A stretch of 64,000 nt of DNA from Gemmatimonadota bacterium. GTDB lineage: Bacteria > Gemmatimonadota > Gemmatimonadetes > Gemmatimonadales > Gemmatimonadaceae. The stretch is from NCBI GenBank assembly GCA_028287305.1, contig JAQBPX010000015.1:124001-188000 (forward strand), read 5' to 3'. The translations under genes were made by a program, and so were the position numbers. Within the stretch, counting starts at the first letter, position 1; each line of letters starts with the position of its first letter. Shown in pieces: positions 16,985 through 25,261 of the stretch. The notes beneath the pieces were generated by a model, which saw nothing but the letters and a program-made list of their open reading frames with translations, was not told the origin of the DNA and did no database searches.

Positions 16985-17700
16985 CGGGTCACCGTGAAGT
17001 CGGAGAATTCCACCATGCTGTCGGTCTTCGACCAGACGCCCACCTTGCCGCTCACCGGCTCGGTGAGCGTGTGCTCGAGGAGGAGCCGGTCGTCGAGGAA
17101 GCCCTGGAGCTGCGTGCCGTGCACGGAGATCCGGAGCGTGTGCCACGTGCCCAGCTCGAGCGGCACGTTCTCGGTGCCGCGCTTCACGAACTTGCGCGTT
17201 CCATTGTTGAACGTCCACAGCACCACGTTGTCCTCGGTGCCGTTGAAGCGCACGGTGAGGTAGTCGCCGTTCGGCTTCACGTTGAAGAGGATGCCGGCGC
17301 AGCGATCCAGGCTGCCGCCCAGCATCTGGAACCGCACCGAGATGTCCCCGTCGCGGAAGTCGTCCACGCCCTTCGCGACCGCGATGGGGAAGTACGCGAA
17401 CGCCTTGATGCTCTCGATGAACTCCTCGTTGCGCGCGCCGTAGATCGCGCGTGCCTTGTCGGCGAGCCCGCCCGCGGGCTGCCCTCGCTTCCAGGCCCGC
17501 CCATCTATGAAGAGCACCTTCCTGGCGCCCTCCTTCGCGATCACCCAGCTGCCCACCATCGGCAGGAACTGCTTCGGCTCGCGCCCGGCGACTTCCTTGT
17601 CGAGCGAGATGTGGAGCGTCGCCGGCTTCTGCGCGGAGAGCGGAAGGGCGACGGCGAGCAACAGGGCGAGCGAGCGGATTGGGAGGCGCATGGTCGGCAT
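16981..17700 (-). CDS. Exported concanavalin-like protein related to DUF1080 domains
   Basis: 239 residues. The ATG shares a base with the upstream stop (TGATG), favouring this start over the Met three codons later. Signal peptide through VALPLSAQKP. Residues ~80-235 carry a jelly-roll resembling 3-keto-disaccharide hydrolase/LamG domains: GDISVRFQMLGGSLDRCAGI, NGDYLTVRFNGTEDNVVLW, GTWHTLRISVHGTQLQGFLD, GKVGVWSKTDSMVEFSDF. A glycan-related ligand is a family-based guess. It follows the ABC permease and overlaps the DUF6624-like gene. Confidence 0.75.
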   Translation of the reverse strand: MPTMRLPIRSLALLLAVALPLSAQKPATLHISLDKEVAGREPKQFLPMVGSWVIAKEGARKVLFIDGRAWKRGQPAGGLADKARAIYGARNEEFIESIKAFAYFPIAVAKGVDDFRDGDISVRFQMLGGSLDRCAGILFNVKPNGDYLTVRFNGTEDNVVLWTFNNGTRKFVKRGTENVPLELGTWHTLRISVHGTQLQGFLDDRLLLEHTLTEPVSGKVGVWSKTDSMVEFSDFTVTR

Positions 17701-19040
17701 CAGGATGCAGCGGGGCGGCGGGAGCGCGGGCGGCGGATGAGCCACCACGCGACGCATACGATAATGAACCAGGCAGCGAAGAAGGGCAGCCCGGCGCCGG
17801 GAACCGTTGTGGCGAGTGGGTAACCGGGATACGCGGGAGCGTCGCTCGCCGCTGGCGCCGGCACCCCGGCCAGCTTGTAGATCACCTCGAGCACGATGGG
17901 CTCGGTGGTGGAGCGCAGCATCTCGCGCCGGCCCCCCAGTTCGTACCAGACCTCGCCGTAGTGGTTCCCCGGCGCGGCGAATATTTCGCTGCGCTCGCTC
18001 GCCGCGTACACCACGCGCACGTCGGGCATGGTGCGGCGGAGCTTCGCGAGCACCCCGCGCTCCAGGTCGGCGAGGCGCGGATCCTCGGCGGCGAGGTACG
18101 CGGTGACGGTGAGCGGCTGCCGGATTGCGCGCAGCACGCGCTCATCGCCGGCGGCGAAGGAGTTGCGGCGATCCTCGCTCGTGTCGTGGCTCCAGCGCCA
18201 CTGGTCCGCGCCCGCGGCGGCGATCCCGAGCACGAGGAGGGCGATGAGTGCCGCGCGCGCGCGACGAGGGACTGCGACTCCCTCGCGCATCCAGATGGTG
18301 GCGGCCACCAGTCCCGCGAAGCCGAGCAGCAACAGCACCGTCACCGTTCCGGCGCGCAGCTCTCCTCGCTCGAACACGCGCAGCGCCGCCTCCGGCGTGT
18401 ACTCCGCGAACCGCGCGAACACGCCACCGCGCCCAGCGGCGATGTAGTCCACCGCCCACGTGCCGATGGTGAACGCCAGCGCGAGGATCGCCGCACTGGC
18501 GGCGCTGGCCGAGATGGCCGCCGCTGCCGCACCGATGCCGATGGTGAGGAAGCCGCGCAGGAGGTGGCCGAGCGCCACGGTCCACAGCTCGGCTGCATGC
18601 ACGTGCCCACCGCCGGCACGCCAGACAACGATGGCGAGCGCGCCCGCCATGCCGGCCGCCATCCAGCCGATGAGCAATGCAATCGCCTTCGCCACGATCA
18701 CGTCGCTGAAGCGCCCCGGCAACTGGAGCACGATCGGGAGCGCGCCGGTCTGCTTCTCGATTGCGAAGAGGCGGATGACGACGAAGGGCAGCAGCAGCGT
18801 CGCCACCAGGTCGTAGGCGCCGAGCGTGGGGACGATGATGCCGTCGAGCGGATTGAGGCCCTGCGCGAGGGCTGCTGCGCCCCCGCCCGCGCCACTGGCC
18901 TGCGCGTACACCTCGAGTGAATCGCTGAACGCGTGCGCGACCAGCGCGCCGGTCGCGAGCAGCAGCAGCCAGAATGCGCGCGATGCGGTGAGCTCGTGCA
19001 GCTCCTTGCGCAGGAGCCAGGCGCGGTCAGGTGAGCGCAA
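17700..19040 (-). CDS. ABC transporter permease, ABC-2/Gld type
   Basis: About 446 residues using a TTG start that overlaps the ATPase end by 14 bases; the start is uncertain because no ATG or GTG lies close. Hydrophobic segments include AFWLLLLATGALVAHAF, TLLLPFVVIRLFAIEKQTG, the IALLIGWMAAGMAGALAIVV helix, and a C-terminal GLPFFAAWFIIVCVAWWLI. A large soluble stretch near residues 300-400 (ERGVLAKLRRTMPDVRVVYA) resembles the extracytoplasmic part of Gld-type exporters. The VVIRLFAIEKQTGALPIVL segment is the usual ABC-2 cytoplasmic loop. It works with the ATPase encoded immediately upstream. Confidence 0.82.
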   Translation of the reverse strand: MRSPDRAWLLRKELHELTASRAFWLLLLATGALVAHAFSDSLEVYAQASGAGGGAAALAQGLNPLDGIIVPTLGAYDLVATLLLPFVVIRLFAIEKQTGALPIVLQLPGRFSDVIVAKAIALLIGWMAAGMAGALAIVVWRAGGGHVHAAELWTVALGHLLRGFLTIGIGAAAAAISASAASAAILALAFTIGTWAVDYIAAGRGGVFARFAEYTPEAALRVFERGELRAGTVTVLLLLGFAGLVAATIWMREGVAVPRRARAALIALLVLGIAAAGADQWRWSHDTSEDRRNSFAAGDERVLRAIRQPLTVTAYLAAEDPRLADLERGVLAKLRRTMPDVRVVYAASERSEIFAAPGNHYGEVWYELGGRREMLRSTTEPIVLEVIYKLAGVPAPAASDAPAYPGYPLATTVPGAGLPFFAAWFIIVCVAWWLIRRPRSRRPAAS

Positions 19041-19737
19041 GGAACACCTCCTCGAGCGCGCCCTGCTGGACACCGGCGCGCGCGCGCAATTCGTCGAGCG
19101 TGCCCTCGCCGACCACCTTCCCGCCGCTCAGGAGCACGAGGCGGTCGCAGACGCGTGCGGCGTCTCCCAGCTGGTGGATGGAGAGGAAGAGCGTGCGTCC
19201 CGCGCGGGCTTCTGCGCGGAGCACGTCCATCACGTCGCGCACCTGTCGCAGGTCGAGGCCGTCGAACGGCTCGTCGAGCAGGAGGATGGGTTGCGGCGTC
19301 ACGAGCGCGAGCGCGAGCAGCACGCGCCTGAGCTGTCCCTTGGAGAGGGTGTCGAGGCGCGCGTCGAGCAGCGGCTCGAGCGCGAGCGCGGCGATGGCGC
19401 GGTCGCGACGGCCGGTGGGGTCGCCGAACACACCCTCCATGAATCGCAGCGTCCACGACACGCGCTCGTCGGGCCAGGGGCGCGCGCCGTCGGGCAGGTA
19501 GAAAAGGACATCCTTGCGATGCTCCGGCGCGAGCGAGCTCCCCTGGTGGAGCACGGTGCCGGCATCGGCCGGGAGCACGCCCGCCACGCACTGGAAGAGC
19601 GTGCTCTTGCCCGAGCCATTCGGACCGATGAGGCCGAGGATCTCGCCATCGCGCACGGTGCAGGACACGTCGCTGAGGGCGCGCAGCTGGCCGTAGCGAC
19701 GGGAGAGTCCGTGGATCTCGAGGAGGGGTGCGGTCAC
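19027..19737 (-). CDS. ABC transporter ATP-binding protein
   Basis: 236 residues with all ABC motifs: Walker A GPNGSGKSTLF (~36-46), signature-like LSKGQLRRVLL (LSxGQ form), Walker B ILLLDEPFDGLD and switch His in LSIHQ. It heads a four-gene minus-strand operon (ATPase, permease, ConA-like exported protein, DUF6624-like protein) in which every junction overlaps. An exporter, possibly for processing or surface delivery linked to the two exported proteins, is an inference from the gene order. Confidence 0.9.
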   Translation of the reverse strand: MTAPLLEIHGLSRRYGQLRALSDVSCTVRDGEILGLIGPNGSGKSTLFQCVAGVLPADAGTVLHQGSSLAPEHRKDVLFYLPDGARPWPDERVSWTLRFMEGVFGDPTGRRDRAIAALALEPLLDARLDTLSKGQLRRVLLALALVTPQPILLLDEPFDGLDLRQVRDVMDVLRAEARAGRTLFLSIHQLGDAARVCDRLVLLSGGKVVGEGTLDELRARAGVQQGALEEVFLALT

Positions 19738-19780
19738 GCGGGAAAGGTCGGCGACGGTGGGCCGCGACTCAAGGCTCGAT

Positions 19781-19830
19781 CTTCACGAGTACTTCACGCG
19801 ATGCCTGGCGCTACTCGCGCGATCTTCACG
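19781..19830. promoter_or_regulatory. Three direct CTTCACG repeats upstream of the porin gene
   Basis: CTTCACG occurs at 19781, 19792 and 19824: an 11-base step, then 32 bases (about three helical turns). Tandem repeats 11 bases apart are the usual arrangement for OmpR-class response-regulator boxes. The convergent operon next door encodes such a regulator. This lies 22-70 bases upstream of the porin start. Confidence 0.3.
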
Positions 19831-19851
19831 CATCGCGGGCCACCCTTCGCG

Positions 19852-21198
19852 ATGCCTCGCTTCCTGCAGTTCCTCATGGTCGTGACCGTGCTTCCGTCCG
19901 GCCAGGCGCTCGCGCATCAGCACGCTGCCGACTCGACCGCCAGCGTCGCGACTGCGTCGCGCCCGGACTTCACCTGGATGAACGGGGCCGTACGACAGCA
20001 TCGGTCGCTGCTCGAGTCGCCAGTGCTGACGGGCGAGTTTCGCGCCGACATCACGTGGATCGCGGACTTCAACCGTCCGCGGGACCACACACTGGTCGGG
20101 AGCTCGGAGAGCGGCCGCACGAGCGAGGTGCAGGTACAGCAGCTGGGCGTGGGCGGCGACCTTCACGCCGGCCATGCGCGCGGCCGCGTGATGACACAGT
20201 TCGGCCTGTATTCCACCATGACGCCACGAAACGACGCGAGTCCGGGTCGCGGGCAGTGGGACCTCGCGGGCGCGTACCGATATCTCAGCGAGGCGTACGG
20301 CGGCTATCACTGGGACGTGCTGCACGGCGTGAACGCGGACGCCGGAATCTTCATGTCCTACATCGGGTTGTTCAGCTATTACAACTTCGACAACTGGGCG
20401 TACCAGCCGTCCTACGTCTCCTCGAACACACCGTGGTTCTTCAACGGGCTGCGCGTGCAGCTGTTCGTCACTGAACGACTGAAGGTCGAACCGTGGCTCG
20501 TGAATGGATGGCAGTCTTATGGGAGCTTCAACGCGGCCCCGGGAGCGGGGCTCGCCCTCCTCTGGAAGGCCACGGACCGCGTGGTCCTTCACTCCAACAA
20601 TTACACCGGCCGCGACTGGCTGGGCCTGCCCGATCGTCGTCGACTGCACACCGACAACAGCGTGCAGGTGAAGTATCGCGAGCGTCCGGGGTCGTGGCTG
20701 GCTCGCGGCGCGGTGAGCGTGACGGCTGACTATGGCTGCGAGTCCGGCGCCGGCGTGTCCTGCTCAGGTCGACAGGGGCAGCCGCGGCAGGCCTTCGCGG
20801 GATTCATGATCTATCACCGGGCGTGGTTGCGTGACCCGCGGCTGGCAATCACGCTCGGTGGCGGTCGCATGACGAATCCGGGGCGTTACCTGGTCCTCAT
20901 TCCCCCGGTGAATGGTGCGACCGCGTTCTCCGGCACGCCGTACTTCACCACCAACCCCGGGGATCCCTTCAGGGCGTGGGACACGAGCGCCACCGTCGAC
21001 GTCATGCCCGACGAGCTGACCACCCTTCGCCTGGAGCTCGTGCACCGAGCCGCGAGCGTGCCCTATTTCGCGGGCGCTGGGGGCGTGACGCCCCCGGGAG
21101 GAAACACGGGCGCCCCTGGAAGCGCCGTGCCGGGCTTCACGCCTGACCTGCGGCGGCGCGAGACACGCCTGATGCTCGCATTGCTCGTGAAGCTGTGA
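19852..21198 (+). CDS. Outer-membrane beta-barrel porin (OmpL/BBP2-like)
   Basis: 448 residues from the ATG that opens the signal peptide MPRFLQFLMVVTVLPSGQAL, cut near AHQHA; an in-frame ATG 17 codons upstream is less likely. The remainder alternates short strands rich in Tyr, Trp, Gly and Asn (YGGYHWDVLHGVNADAG, LFSYYNFDNWAYQPSYV, FFNGLRVQLFVTERLKVEPW) and ends with the barrel-like RRETRLMLALLVKL. The organisation matches putative beta-barrel porin-2 proteins. It is convergent with the KdpD-like kinase gene. The transported solute is unknown. Confidence 0.75.
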   Translation: MPRFLQFLMVVTVLPSGQALAHQHAADSTASVATASRPDFTWMNGAVRQHRSLLESPVLTGEFRADITWIADFNRPRDHTLVGSSESGRTSEVQVQQLGVGGDLHAGHARGRVMTQFGLYSTMTPRNDASPGRGQWDLAGAYRYLSEAYGGYHWDVLHGVNADAGIFMSYIGLFSYYNFDNWAYQPSYVSSNTPWFFNGLRVQLFVTERLKVEPWLVNGWQSYGSFNAAPGAGLALLWKATDRVVLHSNNYTGRDWLGLPDRRRLHTDNSVQVKYRERPGSWLARGAVSVTADYGCESGAGVSCSGRQGQPRQAFAGFMIYHRAWLRDPRLAITLGGGRMTNPGRYLVLIPPVNGATAFSGTPYFTTNPGDPFRAWDTSATVDVMPDELTTLRLELVHRAASVPYFAGAGGVTPPGGNTGAPGSAVPGFTPDLRRRETRLMLALLVKL

Positions 21199-21374
21199 CG
21201 CGTGTCGCCGATGGCACCAGCCAGCGCTCGGCACATGCGACTGCGGCGACGCTGGCGACCGCGAGGAGGACGAGCAGGATGGACACGGTTCGGACGCGCT
21301 CCCTGAAGATGCCTTCAGTCTGCACCACGGCAGCGATGGCGCGCGTGAAGGCATCGTTCGTGAGCGTGAACCTT

Positions 21375-22436
21375 TCATGAAGATCCGTCTCCCATGCGGG
21401 CGAGCTCCTCGACGCTCACGGCGGGCAGGGTCATCAGGAACGTGCACCCCGCGCCCGCGCCGGCCACGAGGGTCAGCTCGCCACCCTGCGCGCGCGCGAT
21501 GCCACGGGCGATCGAGAGCCCGAGTCCCACGCCTCCGGCGTCCGGCTGGCTGCGCGCCGGACGGTAGAACGCATCGAAGATCCGCTCGCGCTCTTCCGCC
21601 GGCACGCCGGGCCCCTCGTCGTGCACGGCAATCTCGAGCATCACTCCCATCCGGCGCACGCGGAGCTCGATCGGCCTCGCTGCGGGCCCGAAGCGCGCGG
21701 CATTCTCCACCAGGTTGGCCAGCGCGCGCAGGGTCTCCGCGAAGTCGAAGCGCCCGATCAGCAGGGGCTCGCCGGACTCGAGGTGGAAGACGAGCTCCCG
21801 GTCGCCCAGCCGCCCCGCGACGCGCTGTGCCACGGCGCCCAGCAGGTCTTCCACCTCGTTGAGCTGGATGTCGGGTGCGGCAGTGCCGCTCGTCACGCGC
21901 GAGAGGTCGAGCAGCTTGCCGACGAACGTGATCAGGCGGTCCGCCTCCTCCTCGATCACCTCGGCCCTGTCGTCGCCATCGCGCGCCAGCGACTGCGCGA
22001 GTCCCTTGATGGTGGTGAGCGGCGTGCGGATATCGTGCGAGACGCCGGCGAGCACCGCGTCCTTCGCGCGATGCGACTCCATCAGGTACTGCGCGCGCTC
22101 CCCCACCTGCGCCGCGCGCCGCGCCAGGTAGAGGAGCTGCGCCGCCACCAGGCTGGAGACGAGGAAGGCCGCGAGCACCAGCAGGTCGAGCGGGTCGCGG
22201 ATTGCGAGCGTGCCGTACGGCGGGAGGAAGAGCACGTCCATGGAGAGAAACGCGAGGGCGGCGAGGAGAAATCCCAGCCAGCGTCCGCCCCGCGCCGCGC
22301 CGAGCTGCACGACGAGCAGGAAGGCCAGCGCGACGTGCGCCTCGTTGAGGCGAGCGCGCATCGAGAGCAGCGCGGCCGTCACGATCGCGAGCGCTGCCAG
22401 CCAGAGCAGCCATTCGCGCACGACGCGAGCCGTCAC
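21375..22436 (-). CDS. KdpD-like sensor histidine kinase lacking the N-terminal KdpD/USP domains
   Basis: 353 residues from a GTG overlapping the response-regulator stop (GTGA). Residues ~7-105 contain four short membrane helices of the DUF4118 type, as in KdpD. A linker follows, then HisKA with SHDIRTPLTTIKGLAQSL (His134) and an HATPase_c domain with NLVENAARFGP, VHDEGPGVP and GGVGLGLSIARGI. E. coli KdpD is about 894 residues and has cytoplasmic KdpD and UspA-like domains; these are absent here, so turgor/K+ sensing must rely on the membrane part. It is the last gene of the permease-regulator-kinase operon. Confidence 0.88.
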   Translation of the reverse strand: MTARVVREWLLWLAALAIVTAALLSMRARLNEAHVALAFLLVVQLGAARGGRWLGFLLAALAFLSMDVLFLPPYGTLAIRDPLDLLVLAAFLVSSLVAAQLLYLARRAAQVGERAQYLMESHRAKDAVLAGVSHDIRTPLTTIKGLAQSLARDGDDRAEVIEEEADRLITFVGKLLDLSRVTSGTAAPDIQLNEVEDLLGAVAQRVAGRLGDRELVFHLESGEPLLIGRFDFAETLRALANLVENAARFGPAARPIELRVRRMGVMLEIAVHDEGPGVPAEERERIFDAFYRPARSQPDAGGVGLGLSIARGIARAQGGELTLVAGAGAGCTFLMTLPAVSVEELARMGDGSS

Positions 22437-23149
22437 GGATCGGTCTCGAAGCGATAGCCCACGCCCGGCTCGGTGCGGATCAGCTGGGGCCGCACGGGAT
22501 CGCGCTCGAGCTTGCGGCGCAAGCTGCGCACGTGCACGCGCAGGTACTGCTGCATGTCGCCGAAGGAGTTGCCCCATACCGCGCGAAAGAGCTGCTGGTG
22601 CGTGAGGGTCCGGCCCGCATGGCGCAGCATCGTCCGGAGCACGTCCCATTCGGTCTTCGTCAGGTGGATGGTGATCCCGTCCCGCTTCGCCATCGGCTTC
22701 GCGAGGTCGATCGTGAGCCCATCCATCTCGATCACCTGCGTGGCGCCGCCCACGGGTGCCACGTGGGCACGACGGAGGAGTGCGCGCACGCGGGCCACGA
22801 GCTCCGAGGTGCTGAAGGGCTTCGTGAGGTAATCGTCAGCCCCTGCGTCGAGCAGCCCGACCTTCTCATGGTCGGCGTGGCGCGCCGAGAGGACCAGTAT
22901 GGGCACCGTGGACCACTGGCGGATCTCGCCACAGACTTCCACGCCGGGCCGGTCGGGCAGGCCCAGGTCGAGAATCACGAGGCCGGGCCGCTCGGCCGCT
23001 GCCATGTCGATCGCCGCACTGGCCGTGGCCGCTTCCACGACGCGCGCAAACAGCGGCTCCAGCGCGTTGCGAAGAACGCGGCGGATCTGCGGCTCGTCGT
23101 CGACGATCAGGATCGTCTCGGTCGCGGGCGGCTCGGCGGGCCTGGACAT
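22433..23149 (-). CDS. kdpE: KdpE-like OmpR-family response regulator
   Basis: 238 residues. The receiver domain (12-125) has the acidic pair in IVDDEP, phospho-acceptor Asp61 in LVILDLGLPD and the Lys of YLTKPF. The winged-helix DNA-binding domain (~140-235) has LTKTEWDVLRTMLRHAGRTL, QQYLRVHVRSLRRKLE and GVGYRF, close to KdpE. It starts six bases after the KimA-like permease gene and its stop overlaps the kinase start. Kdp regulators normally drive kdpFABC; here the linked transporter is an APC-family potassium permease instead. Confidence 0.9.
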   Translation of the reverse strand: MSRPAEPPATETILIVDDEPQIRRVLRNALEPLFARVVEAATASAAIDMAAAERPGLVILDLGLPDRPGVEVCGEIRQWSTVPILVLSARHADHEKVGLLDAGADDYLTKPFSTSELVARVRALLRRAHVAPVGGATQVIEMDGLTIDLAKPMAKRDGITIHLTKTEWDVLRTMLRHAGRTLTHQQLFRAVWGNSFGDMQQYLRVHVRSLRRKLERDPVRPQLIRTEPGVGYRFETDP

Positions 23150-23155
23150 CCCCGC

Positions 23156-25117
23156 CTACGCTGCGTCGCCCGGGCGCCACGGCCCGCCAGCCTCGCTGAT
23201 CATGTCGACATCCTGGTCGTGATCCATCAGGTCGCGCAAGCGATAGGCATGTCCCACGAGGTATGGCACCGCGATCACCACCACGTTCGGCTTGAAGAGG
23301 AACGCGGTCCGAATGTACAGCGCGGTCTTGTTGTGCAGCAAATGCTCCCACCAGTTCTTGGGCACGATCTCCGGCACCACGACCGTCACGAGTTCGCCCG
23401 GCGTGACCATGCGCAGGTTCTCCACGAACTCCACCAGGGGCTTGAGCACGGATCGATAGGGCGACGGCACGATCTCGAGCGGCACCCCGATATCCCAGGC
23501 GTCCCACTCGGCGCGCATGCGCTCGCTGTCGCGCCTGTCCACCTCGATGCACACGGCGATCACCTCCTGTGCGATCGTCGTCGCGTAGACGAGCGCCGCC
23601 GCCGTCGCCTTGGTGATGCCGTTCACCGGCACGATCACGGTGTGGTGCAGCGGCGTGATCGGGCTCTGCCCGGAGAACCGGATCTCCTCGGCGAACTCCT
23701 CATAGTGGCGGTGAATCCGCTGCAGGAGCAGGATGATCAGCGGGATGATCACTGCGATGATCCAGCCGCCCGACGTGAACTTGGTCACCAGCTGGATGAT
23801 GGACACGAGGCCGGTGGCCACCGCCCCGATGCCATTCAGCCAGGCCTTCCAGTGCCACCCGGGGTCGCGGGTCGTGCGCCAGTGCACCACCATGCCGGCT
23901 TGCGAGAGCGTGAAGCAGACGAACACGCCGATGGCGTACAGCGGCACGAGGGCGTTGGTGTTGCCGTGGAACAGCCAGACGAGGAGCAGTGCCACGAGCG
24001 CGAGGCTGACGATGCCGTTGGAGAACGCAAGCCGATCCCCACGTGCCGCGAGCTGCCGCGGCACGTATCGATCGTTCGCGAGAATTCCCGCCAGCCGAGG
24101 GAAGTCCGCGAACGCGGTGTTGGCCGCGAGGACCAGCACCGCGAACGTCGTGTACTGCAGCGCGAAGTAGAGCGGTCCGCTGCCAAGGATGTGATGGCCA
24201 AGGATGGAGAGCACCGTCTCGCTCTGCGTCGGCATCACGTGATAGTGCTGCGCGAGCGACGACACGCCGAGAAAGAACACCGCGAGAATCGTCACCATCC
24301 ATCCAAGGGTCGTGGCGGCATTTCGCTGCGCCGGCGCCTTGAATGCCATCACGCCATTCGAGATCGCCTCCGTGCCCGTCATGGCCGCGCATCCCTCGGC
24401 GAAGCCACGCATCAGGAGGTACATCAGCGCGAAGCCCGTAACCGTCGACATGCCGCGTCCACGCGACTGGGCCGAGACCGGGTCGACCTTCAACGCTGCG
24501 GAGAGCGGCGCGAGCTCGTGCCCGCCGAAGGCGCGCCAGGTGCCCACTCCAAGCAACACGAGCATCATCACGATGAACGCATACGTCGGCAGGGAGAACG
24601 CAGCCCCCGATTCTCGCACGCCACGCAGGTTCACCACCGCGAGCAGGATGATCGCCAGCGCGCAGATCAATACGGTATGCGGCACCAGGTTGGGATACGC
24701 GGACGTCATGGCTGCGACGCCGCCCGAGATCGACACCGCCACGGTGAGGATGTAGTCGGTGAGCAACGCCGCCGCCGCGATCAGCCCAGGCAGTACCCCG
24801 AGGTTCTCGCGGGCGACCGTATAGGAGCCCCCGCCATTCGGGTACGCGAAGACCGTCTGCCGATACGAAAGCCCGACGAGCACCAGCAGCCCGACGATGA
24901 CGCCGGAGATCCCGATGACGTAGTTCACTGCGGCGAGGCCGATGGCACCGCCCAGCACGAAGAGGATCTGGTCCGTGGCGTACGCAACGGACGAGATCGC
25001 GTCGGAGGAGAGGACGGCCAGCGCCGTCTTCTTGTTCAGCCGTTCATGCTCGAGGCGCTCGCTCGCGAGCGGCCGTCCGAACACGAGATGCTTGAGGCGG
25101 CGATACGTGGAGGGCAT
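23156..25117 (-). CDS. kimA: KimA-like APC-family potassium permease
   Basis: 653 residues with about twelve hydrophobic segments followed by a ~180-residue cytoplasmic domain. The start of the transport core, SSDAISSVAYATDQILFVLG, and later FAYPNGGGSYTVARENLG match KimA/YdaO, a proton-coupled K+ importer that c-di-AMP controls in Firmicutes. The tail IVPVNGITKATAAALVYATT, VDRRDSERMRAEW, EIVPSPYRSVLKPLVEFV is also typical. It is co-directional with kdpE and the kinase gene. No ydaO (c-di-AMP) riboswitch is visible upstream. Potassium as substrate rests on family and on the Kdp-type regulators. Confidence 0.85.
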   Translation of the reverse strand: MPSTYRRLKHLVFGRPLASERLEHERLNKKTALAVLSSDAISSVAYATDQILFVLGGAIGLAAVNYVIGISGVIVGLLVLVGLSYRQTVFAYPNGGGSYTVARENLGVLPGLIAAAALLTDYILTVAVSISGGVAAMTSAYPNLVPHTVLICALAIILLAVVNLRGVRESGAAFSLPTYAFIVMMLVLLGVGTWRAFGGHELAPLSAALKVDPVSAQSRGRGMSTVTGFALMYLLMRGFAEGCAAMTGTEAISNGVMAFKAPAQRNAATTLGWMVTILAVFFLGVSSLAQHYHVMPTQSETVLSILGHHILGSGPLYFALQYTTFAVLVLAANTAFADFPRLAGILANDRYVPRQLAARGDRLAFSNGIVSLALVALLLVWLFHGNTNALVPLYAIGVFVCFTLSQAGMVVHWRTTRDPGWHWKAWLNGIGAVATGLVSIIQLVTKFTSGGWIIAVIIPLIILLLQRIHRHYEEFAEEIRFSGQSPITPLHHTVIVPVNGITKATAAALVYATTIAQEVIAVCIEVDRRDSERMRAEWDAWDIGVPLEIVPSPYRSVLKPLVEFVENLRMVTPGELVTVVVPEIVPKNWWEHLLHNKTALYIRTAFLFKPNVVVIAVPYLVGHAYRLRDLMDHDQDVDMISEAGGPWRPGDAA

Positions 25118-25183
25118 GCAAGGTCACGGTGACAGGCAACGTCGCGGGGCGACGCCTAAATGAAGCGCCCCTCAGGTCGGCCC

Positions 25184-25205
25184 TTCCATAAAGATTTCAC
25201 AAAGA
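25184..25205. promoter_or_regulatory. Pho/Kdp-box-like tandem 11-bp repeat
   Basis: TTCCATAAAGA (25184-25194) is directly followed by TTTCACAAAGA (25195-25205); nine of eleven positions match. Adjacent 11-base repeats are how OmpR/PhoB-class regulators bind, and the repeats resemble a PhoB box. They sit between the divergent kimA-like and lipoprotein genes, 66 bases upstream of kimA and 57 bases upstream of the lipoprotein start. Confidence 0.5.
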
Positions 25206-25261
25206 CTCGCGTGGACCCGGGAATCGCATACCTTCAGGGCGGATCCCCTTCCGGAGACGTC

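Noticed and set aside
21137-21378. A minus-strand frame just after the kinase gene encodes a single hydrophobic helix (SILLVLLAVASVAAVACAE) and could be a small KdpF-like membrane protein.
   Set aside because: It has no good start or ribosome-binding site, and its C-terminus runs 62 bases into the porin gene on the opposite strand. Left as a possibility only; proteomics or conservation would decide.
25118-25261. Searched for a c-di-AMP (ydaO) riboswitch upstream of the kimA-like gene.
   Set aside because: The gap is too short and lacks the conserved ydaO segments; only the tandem 11-base box is convincing.
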